Source: JACQGZ01 sp036004665
Lineage (GTDB): Bacteria; Sysuimicrobiota; Sysuimicrobiia; Sysuimicrobiales; Humicultoraceae
Length of the DNA: 64,000 nucleotides
Direction: 5' to 3'
Assembly (NCBI GenBank): GCA_036004665.1
Contig: DASYRG010000018.1
Location: 9,925 to 73,924 of the forward strand
The first letter of the stretch is position 1, and each line of letters begins with the position of its first letter. Position numbers and translations under genes: made by a program. The notes under the pieces were generated by a model. The model did no database searches. It was given only the letters and a program-made list of their open reading frames with translations, and was not told the DNA's origin. Of the stretch, positions 57,526 through 64,000 are shown in pieces.

Positions 57526-59736
57526 TCAATCCAACACGGCCTCCAACGTTCTGTTCAACCCAGCCAATCGCTCCGCCAAGAGCCCTGCGATGAATTTATG
57601 CAAGGCCGCGGCGAGATCGGGGTCGTCCTGCTCCATCTCCTTCAGTTTGGTGGCCGACAGACGGTAGAACGCGCTGGGGGAGATGGTCACAACTGAAGCG
57701 GTGCGCGCACCCCCGATGTACATGGGTATTTCGCCCACCACCGTGCCGCCGCGCATTGTGCGTAGACGTATGGCACGACCATCGGGCAACTCAAGCTGGG
57801 CAGTGAGTTGCCCGGACTCGATGAAATACATCGCCTCTGGAGCTTCGCCCTGCCGCATGAGGTAATAGCCCTCGCTGACTTCGTGCCTCTCGAGATACGT
57901 CATCAACCGGCTCACGTCCACGGACTTAGGTAGGAGGCGAGCGAGTTGAACAGGCAGACTATCGTGATCTACTTCAACTGACATGTGCTCGTCGATCAAG
58001 ATCCGATTCTCGCACCACTCGATGCCGTAATCGAGCGTCGGGAAGAAGTTCACTACGCTGCCGCGCCCTTCGGCCAGACCGCCCATTTCCAATTGCTTGC
58101 GCATTCCCGGCGGAAGTTGAGTGAATACCAGCTGGAAGTTCTTCGTTTCGGCCCATTGCTTTATCCGGACGAAGCTGGACACCGCCGATGAGTCCAGACC
58201 GTTCACACGGCGGAATTCCAGAACTACGTAACGCAGCGGCCGTAGAGCCGAATGTTCCGCACGCTGGCGGATCTGATTGAGCAGGTTCTGCGCCGTTCCA
58301 AAGAAGATGTACCCTTGAAGGCGAAGGATGAGAAGTTGATCGCCTGTCTCCTGAAGCACTTCGCGGTCCGACGCCGAGCGTTCGACGTTGCTCTGGTAGT
58401 TTCCGCCCGAAAGCGCGTGCTTTACGATATTGATACGGCTGTAGTTGACTACGAACAGCACGATCGCCACCGCCACGCCCACACCCACACCTGCCAGAAA
58501 GTTCACCGAGCTGATGGCCGCCAGAATCAACAGGACGAGCACATAATCGGTGCGCGGGAGTTTGAACCACGCGTCATACAGCCACTCCACGAGGAACGAG
58601 GCGCCGAGAAAGAAGAGAAACCCGCCCAGTACCGGCTTGGGGAAGAACGAAAACAGGCCCGCACCGAAGAAGAGTGCTACTCCGCACACGCCTGCCGTTG
58701 AAAGTCCAGCCAGTCGGCTGTTCGCTCCCAGGCGGAATGCCAATGCCGACAGACTCAGCGTGTGGTAACCGACCGGCCCTCCACCGACACTGGCCACGAG
58801 ATTCGCTAGGCCCGCCGATTGCAACTCGCGATTCAGATCGATGTCTTGCCGGATCGTTAGTTCGAGTCCGCTAGCATTGAGCAAGAAGGCGATCGCGCCA
58901 ATGACCAGAATCGTAGCCAACTTGTCTGTCTGCGCGAATATGACTGACCAATCTACCTGTGCCAATGCGGCAGGGGTCGGCGGCGACCATAACGCACCAG
59001 GAGGGAACGGGCCCAGCAACCAGCCGCCTGCCCTCGCGTCGGCCAGCGACGTGTTCGTGAATAGCAGCGCGCCGTAAAAGACAGCAATCGCCGCGACGAG
59101 CAACGCAGGCATAACGACAAAGTGGTTGAAGCGACGCGAGACGATCAGCACAATGACGCCGAAGATGACTCCCGGCAGCCACAACGGGAGGATGCCGAGT
59201 TGGAAGAGGCGAGGCAGGTGGGCAAAGCTGAGCGGCGCCCCCGTCATCACGTTGATCCCACCCTGCATCAGCAACCAGCCCGTGCCAGCCAAAAACCCTC
59301 CGGTCACCGGGTACGGTACAAACCGGATAAAGCCGCTCAACTTATATCGGCCGAGCGCGAGAAAAAAGAGTCCCGTGAGCAAGGAAGTAACTGCAATGGC
59401 GGCGATCACCGTCCAAAACACAACCTCGCTCGCGGCCAATTCGCCCATGCCGCTGGCGATGCTCGCGGCGACGAGCGCTAGGACAGCGGTGGTGGTGTCT
59501 TGCGAAATGGCGATTGCCCCCGCCACGGAAGTCGTGATCGCGACGACAAAGGCGATGGCGAATGCACCAAACAAGGTGAAGCCGATACCACGGCCGACAT
59601 GCGGGGAGAGGTCACCAGAAAAGATCAGTGCCGCGAGTGAGGTCTCGATGATGATTGCCAGGACACCTGCGATGAGACCGGTCACGAGGCTGGGGAAGAG
59701 GCGGCGGAGACTGAATTCTTTTAGAATTCGTTCCAT
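57526..59736 (-). CDS. SulP-family transporter with STAS and cyclic-nucleotide-binding domains
   Basis: 736 residues from ATG 59734-59736 (an in-frame start 11 codons earlier exists). Residues about 10-430 are the 14-segment SulP anion transporter core (FVPYPVTGGFLAGTGWLL, GGPVGYHTLSLSALAFRLGANSRLAG). A STAS domain (about 470-570) has LRYVVLEFRRVNGLDSSAVSSFVRIKQWA. A cNMP-binding/Crp-like domain (about 610-725) has EGYYLMRQGEAPEAMYFIESGQL and GTVVGEIPMYIGGARTASV. It may import bicarbonate, sulfate or a dicarboxylate under cyclic-nucleotide control. Base composition is less GC-rich than that of its neighbours, in line with acquisition by transfer. Confidence 0.88.
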   Translation of the reverse strand: MERILKEFSLRRLFPSLVTGLIAGVLAIIIETSLAALIFSGDLSPHVGRGIGFTLFGAFAIAFVVAITTSVAGAIAISQDTTTAVLALVAASIASGMGELAASEVVFWTVIAAIAVTSLLTGLFFLALGRYKLSGFIRFVPYPVTGGFLAGTGWLLMQGGINVMTGAPLSFAHLPRLFQLGILPLWLPGVIFGVIVLIVSRRFNHFVVMPALLVAAIAVFYGALLFTNTSLADARAGGWLLGPFPPGALWSPPTPAALAQVDWSVIFAQTDKLATILVIGAIAFLLNASGLELTIRQDIDLNRELQSAGLANLVASVGGGPVGYHTLSLSALAFRLGANSRLAGLSTAGVCGVALFFGAGLFSFFPKPVLGGFLFFLGASFLVEWLYDAWFKLPRTDYVLVLLILAAISSVNFLAGVGVGVAVAIVLFVVNYSRINIVKHALSGGNYQSNVERSASDREVLQETGDQLLILRLQGYIFFGTAQNLLNQIRQRAEHSALRPLRYVVLEFRRVNGLDSSAVSSFVRIKQWAETKNFQLVFTQLPPGMRKQLEMGGLAEGRGSVVNFFPTLDYGIEWCENRILIDEHMSVEVDHDSLPVQLARLLPKSVDVSRLMTYLERHEVSEGYYLMRQGEAPEAMYFIESGQLTAQLELPDGRAIRLRTMRGGTVVGEIPMYIGGARTASVVTISPSAFYRLSATKLKEMEQDDPDLAAALHKFIAGLLAERLAGLNRTLEAVLD

Positions 59737-59769
59737 AGCTCGCCCGACGGCTGGCGCTGCAGGGGCCAC

Positions 59770-60034
59770 GCCTCACCGGTCACGTCCCATAATCGCTCCG
59801 TTATCTTCAGATACGCAAGGGCAGGGAAAGCGGCGGAATCGCGCCCTCGCCAAGCGTTGCATATTCGATGGTAGACGCCACCGAGACTGACGCGGGGTGA
59901 CCCCCCTTGTTGTTGCCGCCAGTTCATCAACCGAACCCCGGTAGTGCCACGTTTTCCATTTTGGGGAGGACCGGTGCTTCAAACCCTGCGTCAATTGGCG
60001 GACTTTGAAGGGAATGATCGCGAAACCCCCCATT
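59770..60034. other. Upstream region of the SulP gene
   Basis: About 260 bases with no gene I can support. Short open frames on the minus strand have no ribosome binding site or family resemblance. It may hold the SulP promoter, which I could not place. Confidence 0.35.
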
Positions 60035-60082
60035 CTAGGCGCGCAATTTGAAGGGCGCAGTCTAAAACCGCGCCCTACCTAG
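60035..60082. repeat. Palindrome beside the middle tRNA-Ala fragment
   Basis: CTAGG (60035-60039) pairs with CCTAG (60078-60082), and an inner stem GGGCGC/GCGCCC (60053-60058 with 60070-60075) is present. The right end coincides with the first base of the 43-base tRNA-Ala duplicate. Confidence 0.6.
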
Positions 60083-60124
60083 TGGAGACGAGCGGATTCG
60101 AACCGCCGACCCCCTCGTTGCGAA
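60082..60124 (-). repeat. 43-base duplicate of the 3' half of tRNA-Ala(CGC)
   Basis: Identical to 60821-60863 over 43 bases, from the acceptor end through the T arm to the anticodon loop, then abruptly different. It lies 739 bases from the tRNA gene in the same orientation, the pattern left when an element integrates into a tRNA gene and regenerates its 3' part (att site). No integrase is in the window. Confidence 0.85.
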
Positions 60125-60264
60125 ATAGCGACAATTCACTACCAGGCGAGCCCGGGATTCTTCCAGGCGGATTCAACCGTGAGTCCGCTAGTGCGTGGAA
60201 GGCCACTGATAGCGCACCATAGAATAGAACTTCATAACCTTACGGATTTGAAAAGGAGGGTCGG

Positions 60265-60591
60265 ATGTCCAACTATCTTATGCGTTTCAGTTATACTCCC
60301 GAGACCTGGGCCAGACTCATTCAGAACCCGGAGGACCGCAGGGATGCAGGGCGGGCATATATCGAGCAAGTGGGCGGGAAATTACTCGGCTTCTGGTATG
60401 GGTTCGGTGAGTACGATGGCTACGTCCTCTTCGAGGCCCCGGACAACGTCTCAGTGGCGGCGGCCATCCTTGCCATCGCGGGTGGCGGTGCCCTTCGCTC
60501 TGTTGAGACGACCGTGCTCATGACAGTCGAAGAGACGCTAGAGGCGCTTCGGAAAGCCCGAACAGTGAAGTATCGTAAGCCGGGAGGGTAG
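60265..60591 (+). CDS. GYD-domain protein
   Basis: 108 residues; ATG 60265 follows a strong AAAAGGAGG site. The GYD family pattern is clear: YLMRFSYTPETWARLIQNPEDRR, GKLLGFWYGFGEYDGYVLFEAPDNVSVAA, AGGGALRSVETTVLMTVEE. Members are small ferredoxin-fold proteins of unknown function. It is the only gene between the 43-base tRNA-Ala duplicates, so it is the cargo of that unit. Confidence 0.88.
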   Translation: MSNYLMRFSYTPETWARLIQNPEDRRDAGRAYIEQVGGKLLGFWYGFGEYDGYVLFEAPDNVSVAAAILAIAGGGALRSVETTVLMTVEETLEALRKARTVKYRKPGG

Positions 60592-60773
60592 CAAAAGCGC
60601 AAAACTCTCTAGGCATTGCTCTGTCTTGCACTTCAGGAGGCACCGCCTCTCTATGACCCTTTAGCAAGAGCCTAGCCTCTGCTCCTCCGTGCGAATCCCC
60701 AAGAAACACGCGCGCGCGTTCCAAATGCTGAACATCAAGATGCACATGGGCCGCTCACCTCGTCTAGGACACG

Positions 60774-60807
60774 AACAGGAACGGAGGCCAGAACCTCCGT
60801 CCCTGTT
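60774..60807. terminator. Hairpin just downstream of tRNA-Ala
   Basis: Arms 60774-60787 and 60794-60807 pair at 13 of 14 positions around a 6-base loop. On the minus strand it lies 11 bases after the tRNA 3' end, so it may end the tRNA transcript, though it has no T tract. Confidence 0.5.
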
Positions 60808-60818
60808 GAGTTTCCACC

Positions 60819-60894
60819 TGGTGGAGACGAGCGGATTCGAACCGCCGACCCCCTCGTTGCGAACGAGGTGCTCTCCCAGCTGAGCTACGTCCCC
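60819..60894 (-). tRNA. tRNA-Ala (anticodon CGC)
   Basis: Complete cloverleaf on the minus strand: acceptor GGGGACG/CGTCTCC with the G3-U70 pair that identifies alanine tRNA, D arm GCTCAGCTGGGAGAGC, anticodon stem CCTCG/CGAGG around loop TTCGCAA (anticodon CGC, codon GCG), T arm with GGTTCGAATCC, and encoded CCA at 60819-60821. Its 3' half is duplicated at 60082 and partly at 57284. Confidence 0.96.
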
Positions 60895-60942
60895 GACAAT
60901 TTCACATTATAGTGGACGCGGCCGCCGGGTGGCTAGGCGGCG

Positions 60943-61218
60943 CTACTCGGCGGGCCGAGCGGCGTGCTCGATATGGTCGCTCTCGATCTGCTTGCTCAAC
61001 TTCCGCACGATCCCGTTGAGGGCGGGCAGCGCCCGCTCTTTATCGGCCAGCAAATCGGCAGGGATCTGGTCGCTATGGGTGAAGCGTCCCTTGGTCAGCG
61101 TAAAGGACACCACCCCACCCTGCTCCGACACTTCGCCGACTCCGATATCGTCGCGACCCAGGGCGCTGACGATCGCCTGGAGTGCGTTGCGCGTCTCGTC
61201 GATCTGGCGCTGCGTCAC
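60943..61218 (-). CDS. Hypothetical protein
   Basis: 91 residues, soluble. A helical start (TQRQIDETRNALQAIVSALG) leads to a short beta section (GVVSFTLTKGRFTHSDQIPADLL) and a helical end. No family recognised. It is divergent from the thioesterase gene; no ribosome binding site stands out except purine-rich AGGAGG about 7 bases before the start. Confidence 0.6.
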   Translation of the reverse strand: MTQRQIDETRNALQAIVSALGRDDIGVGEVSEQGGVVSFTLTKGRFTHSDQIPADLLADKERALPALNGIVRKLSKQIESDHIEHAARPAE

Positions 61219-61304
61219 GGTCCCTCCTCCTTTGCCAGAGCCTCTGTGATCGTCCCGATTCTACCACGGAAATGGGGGCTGCCAGGTTTGCTATCATCCG
61301 GGCG

Positions 61305-62045
61305 ATGGCGGAGACGTTCACCCAGCGCTTTCAGGTCCGCTTCGACGAGTGCGCGGCGGACGGCACCGCCCGCGCGTCGACGCTGCTACGCTACGTGATC
61401 GAGACCGCCTTCGGCCACTCGGCGGCGGAGGGGTATCCTTTGTCCTGGTACGAGGGGCAGGGGCTCTTCTGGCTCGTCCGGCGGGCGAGGCTGGACCTGG
61501 CGACGCCGGTCCCCTATGGGCAGGGCGTCGACGTCACGACCCGAGTGCTGGGGTTTCGCCGGATCTGGGCGCGCCGGCAGAATGACATCCGTGACGCGGG
61601 CGGCGCGCTCCGCGGCGAGGCGACGATGGACTGGATCTTCACCGACCGGGCGGGGATGCCCGCGCGCGTCCTCCGTGAGATGGAGGATGCCTTTCCCGGC
61701 CTGACCCGCACCCTCGACTTGGTGCGCCTCGACCTGCCCGATCCCCCGGCCGATGCCCCGACCGTGGGCTTTCGCGTGCCGGCGCACCAGGTGGATCCGC
61801 GGGGGCACTTGAACAGCGCGGCCTACCTTGACCTCTTCGAGGATGCGCTGGCCGAGATGGGCGTCGACCCCCAAGAGCGACCGGCGGGGTATGAACTGGA
61901 GTACCTGCGCGCGGTTGCTCCCGGGGAGAACGTTGGGCGCGCGCTGTGGAGCCGCGGACAAGGCTGGGCGATGGTCGTCACTGGCGCCGCCGGTCCCGTG
62001 GCGCGCGCGCGACGCGAACCAGGGCGAGGATCCCAGAGCCAGTGA
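61305..62045 (+). CDS. Acyl-ACP thioesterase-like protein (double hot-dog, FatA/FatB type)
   Basis: 246 residues with two hot-dog domains. First: FQVRFDECAADGTARASTLLRYVIETAFGHS, YPLSWYEGQGLFWLVRRARLDL, GQGVDVTTRVLGFRRIWARRQ. Second: RVPAHQVDPRGHLNSAAYLDLFEDALAEMG, with the N-x-H-like acyl-ACP thioesterase region. It probably releases fatty acids from acyl carrier protein or CoA. ATG 61305 follows a TATCAT box by 7 bases, so the mRNA may be leaderless. An upstream in-frame extension is not conserved. Confidence 0.8.
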   Translation: MAETFTQRFQVRFDECAADGTARASTLLRYVIETAFGHSAAEGYPLSWYEGQGLFWLVRRARLDLATPVPYGQGVDVTTRVLGFRRIWARRQNDIRDAGGALRGEATMDWIFTDRAGMPARVLREMEDAFPGLTRTLDLVRLDLPDPPADAPTVGFRVPAHQVDPRGHLNSAAYLDLFEDALAEMGVDPQERPAGYELEYLRAVAPGENVGRALWSRGQGWAMVVTGAAGPVARARREPGRGSQSQ

Positions 62046-62860
62046 CGACCGCCCAGGCCGCGACCCTCCGCTGGACCGACTGGCAGATCGATCCGTTGAT
62101 CGTCGCGGGCCTGCTGGCCGCGGCGATCGCCTGGCGGTGGGTGACCCTCCGGTTCGCCGCGCGACGGCGTCAGGCTCTCCTCGGCTGGAGCGCCCTCGCG
62201 ATCCTGTCGCTCAGTCTCCTCTCTCCGCTCGAGCGCGGCGCCGGCCTCTCGTTCACTCTGCACATGGTCCAGCACATCATTCTGACGATGATCGTTGCGC
62301 CGCTTTTGGCGCTGGGGACCCCGCCGGCGTTCTTGGGGTGGCTACGGCGTCGGTCCATGTCCGGGCGGATCATCAGGGCGATCTGGGCGCCCGCGCCGGC
62401 TTTCCTCCTCTATCACGCCGCCCTCTTCCTCTGGCATGTGCCATTCCTCTACGACGCCGCGCTTAGGAACGCGGCCGTCCACCTTCTGCAGCACGCCACC
62501 TTCGTCGGCGCGGGGCTGGCGTTCTGGGGCGTTGTGGCCGCGCCGGAGCCGCGCATCGTCGGCGCGACCACGGGGCACCGCCTCCTCATGGTGCTGGGGG
62601 CGAACATCTTCGGATGGGTTCTGGCGTTCGTGCTCGTGATGGCGGAACGGCCGCTCTACCTCGGCTATCTTCCCCCGGAGGGGCTCTGGGGGATGAGCGC
62701 CCTCCTCGACCTCCGGCTGGGGGGAGCGCTCATGTGGGTGGTCGGGAACATCATCTACGGCCTGGTCCTCCTGCTGCTGCTGGTCGCGCTGCTCAACCGT
62801 GAGCAGCAGGCCGCACAGGAGAACCCCGAGAAGCCGGGGAACCTCACCGCCAGCGTATAG
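62042..62860 (+). CDS. ctaG: CtaG-type cytochrome c oxidase assembly/caa3 factor
   Basis: 272 residues from GTG 62042, overlapping the previous stop in GTGA. Seven membrane helices; conserved histidines in TLHMVQHIILTMIVAPLLALG, YHAALFLWHVPFLYDAALRN and HLLQHATFVGAGLAFWG are typical of the caa3_CtaG (PF09678-type) family. The family is thought to help copper delivery to haem-copper oxidases. No oxidase genes are in the window. Confidence 0.9.
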   Translation: MTTAQAATLRWTDWQIDPLIVAGLLAAAIAWRWVTLRFAARRRQALLGWSALAILSLSLLSPLERGAGLSFTLHMVQHIILTMIVAPLLALGTPPAFLGWLRRRSMSGRIIRAIWAPAPAFLLYHAALFLWHVPFLYDAALRNAAVHLLQHATFVGAGLAFWGVVAAPEPRIVGATTGHRLLMVLGANIFGWVLAFVLVMAERPLYLGYLPPEGLWGMSALLDLRLGGALMWVVGNIIYGLVLLLLLVALLNREQQAAQENPEKPGNLTASV

Positions 62861-62877
62861 AGGAAGCAAGATCTCTG

Positions 62878-63393
62878 ATGCGACGGACCGCGATGCTGTG
62901 GCTCGTCCTGGCGGTGGCGGTGCCCGCTGCAGCCGCCGGCGCGCCGCCCCTGCCGTCGGCGATCGTCCCCAGCCGGGCGATCGGCCCATTCCACCTAGGG
63001 ATGACCCCTCAGCAGTTTGAGGTCGCCCGGCGGATCGCGCCGTGCGGAGGCACCGTGCAGGCCGCCTTCGAGCAGCGACGAGTCGTGCGGCTGGAAACAA
63101 ACTGCGGCGGCGCGTACCGCACCGAGACACGGATCACGGTCGGCATGGACCCCAGCCGGATGCTGCGGATCTTCGGCACCCCGGACCGGATCGCCAGCAG
63201 TTACACCGGGAGCACCCGCGGGGAATGGCTGCAGTACCTGCGCTTCGGCATCGCCTTTCGAGTCGTGTATGCTGACATGGGCTACGGGTTGATCCAGGCG
63301 ATCGCTGTCTTCCCCGGCACCGCTCCGTGGGAGGCGCCGGCGGACAATGTTTCTCCCGAGGGCCCGCCCGAACCACCGCCCGGGCTGAACTGA
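62878..63393 (+). CDS. Exported protein of unknown function
   Basis: 171 residues with a signal peptide (RTAMLWLVLAVAVPAAAAGA). The mature part shows GPFHLGMTPQQFEVARRI and FGTPDRIASSYTGSTRGEWLQYLRFGIAFRVV, a small beta domain with two cysteines (APCGGTV and LETNCGGAYR) that may form a disulfide. The tail is proline-rich. It resembles SmpA/OmlA-type 'LGMT' domains; function unknown. Confidence 0.6.
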   Translation: MRRTAMLWLVLAVAVPAAAAGAPPLPSAIVPSRAIGPFHLGMTPQQFEVARRIAPCGGTVQAAFEQRRVVRLETNCGGAYRTETRITVGMDPSRMLRIFGTPDRIASSYTGSTRGEWLQYLRFGIAFRVVYADMGYGLIQAIAVFPGTAPWEAPADNVSPEGPPEPPPGLN

Positions 63394-63437
63394 GGGAGCC
63401 GTCCCTCCCGCTTGGGGGACGCCATCTGGATCAGGTG

Positions 63438-64000
63438 ATGACTCTGAACGCAGACGGCCCGGCGATCGCCGCTGCTGAACTCTCCAAGACGTACGTCGTC
63501 CCTGTGCGGGAGCCGGGGCTCTGGGCCGCCGTCCGGAGCGTGGTTCGCCGGCAGACGCGCCAGGTGCGTGCCGTTGAGCGCATCTCCTTCGAGGTCGACC
63601 ACGGTGAGATCGTCGGCTTTCTGGGCCCCAATGGCGCCGGCAAGACCACGACGCTGAAGATGCTCTCCGGCCTCCTCTACCCCACCTCCGGAGAGGTGCG
63701 GGTGCTGGGTTTCATTCCCTCGCGGCGCGAGCGCGCATTTCTCAGCCAGATCACCCTGGTGATGGGCAATCGCAATCAGCTGGCCTGGGACCTCCCGGCG
63801 CTGGATTCCTTCGAACTGAACCGGTCGATCTACCGCATTCCCGAGGCCGACTACCGCCGCACCCGGGATGAGTTCGTCGATCTGCTGGAGCTGGCACCGC
63901 TGCTCGCCAAGCCGATCCGCAACCTCTCTCTCGGCGAGCGCATGAAGATGGAGATCGCCGGGGCGCTGCTGCACCGGCCGCGGGTGCTCTTCCTGGACGA
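63438..64000 (+). CDS. ABC-2-type transporter ATP-binding protein, 3' end cut by window edge
   Basis: About 187 codons visible. Walker A is GFLGPNGAGKTTTLKMLSGLL, the signature is RNLSLGERMKMEIAGALLHRP, and Walker B begins VLFLD at the window end. The Q-loop region reads ITLVMGNRNQLAWDLPALDSF, which is the form seen in the ABC ATPases of daunorubicin/lipid-type ABC-2 exporters with an extended N-terminal insertion (WAAVRSVVRRQTRQVRAVERISFEV). The permease genes probably follow beyond the window. Confidence 0.92.
   Translation, partial: MTLNADGPAIAAAELSKTYVVPVREPGLWAAVRSVVRRQTRQVRAVERISFEVDHGEIVGFLGPNGAGKTTTLKMLSGLLYPTSGEVRVLGFIPSRRERAFLSQITLVMGNRNQLAWDLPALDSFELNRSIYRIPEADYRRTRDEFVDLLELAPLLAKPIRNLSLGERMKMEIAGALLHRPRVLFLD

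Noticed and set aside
60082..60124. Possible second tRNA-Ala
   Set aside because: Sequence diverges at the anticodon loop and the 5' half is missing.
1..64000. CRISPR array, insertion sequence, transposase or integrase
   Set aside because: No regularly spaced repeats and no transposase or recombinase gene were found; the only tandem repeat (14125-14229) has no spacers.

Overview
The window is a GC-rich (about two-thirds G+C, judged by eye), densely packed bacterial chromosome segment with almost no classical mobile DNA. Most genes lie on the minus strand in long operons whose members overlap by 1-16 bases. The gene set suggests a deep-branching Terrabacteria-type lineage: HemQ-type haem genes, bacillithiol genes (bshC, bshB1), SpoIID, MreBCD/PBP2/PBP1A and a SAM-I riboswitch. 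It would fit Armatimonadota- or Chloroflexota-like uncultured groups, but no rRNA is present, so this is only an inference.

Layout. 1-4.4 kb: rod-shape cluster radC-mreB-mreC-mreD-mrdA (mrdA runs off the left edge). 4.8-7.0 kb: tatC, two tatA genes and small membrane proteins. 7.0-9.8 kb: ECF sigma factor, zinc anti-sigma factor, MucB/RseB-like protein and a methyltransferase. 9.8-14.1 kb: a glycosyltransferase/PIG-L fusion, a polyprenyl synthetase, a cupredoxin lipoprotein and a frameshifted trypsin-like protease. 14.1-19.9 kb: an unusual respiratory cluster with peroxiredoxin, dihaem cytochrome c, Tat-exported Rieske protein, a cytochrome b lacking two of four haem ligands, two small membrane proteins, a second cytochrome b fused to two [4Fe-4S] modules, an MvhD-like subunit and a 37-residue membrane peptide followed by a tandem repeat of micro-ORFs. 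19.9-26.3 kb: bacillithiol genes, a glycosyltransferase and a cyclase/ATPase/TPR sensor. 26.3-32.8 kb: a seven-gene haem operon (regulator-hemC-hemD-hemB-hemQ-hemE-hemH). 32.8-36.6 kb: membrane protein, HD protein, glutamate dehydrogenase, YajC. 36.6-42.0 kb: SpoIID, DUF2905, ruvB, two RuvB-adjacent mini-ORFs, ruvA, ruvC, yebC. 42-50.4 kb: PBP1A, 3-hydroxybutyrate dehydrogenase, aldehyde dehydrogenase, a second cyclase/ATPase/TPR sensor. 50.5-54.2 kb: a decayed gene, then a SAM-I riboswitch controlling thrB-thrC-sulfur carrier. 54.5-57 kb: DUF4383 protein, a frameshifted metallo-beta-lactamase-like gene and relics. 57.2-60.9 kb: small islands bounded by copies of the 3' end of tRNA-Ala(CGC), carrying a SulP-STAS-cNMP transporter and a GYD protein. 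60.9-64 kb: thioesterase, CtaG-like protein, a secreted protein and the start of an ABC ATPase.

The two most interesting systems are (i) the SAM-riboswitch-controlled thrB/thrC/CysO-like carrier operon, which may make homocysteine from O-phosphohomoserine and a protein thiocarboxylate, and (ii) the Rieske cluster with two different cytochromes b, one poor in haem ligands and one carrying ferredoxin domains beside an MvhD-like subunit. Smaller findings include a palindromic element family with a conserved core, tRNA-fragment-bounded mini-islands and a chain of stop-start coupled micro-ORFs.
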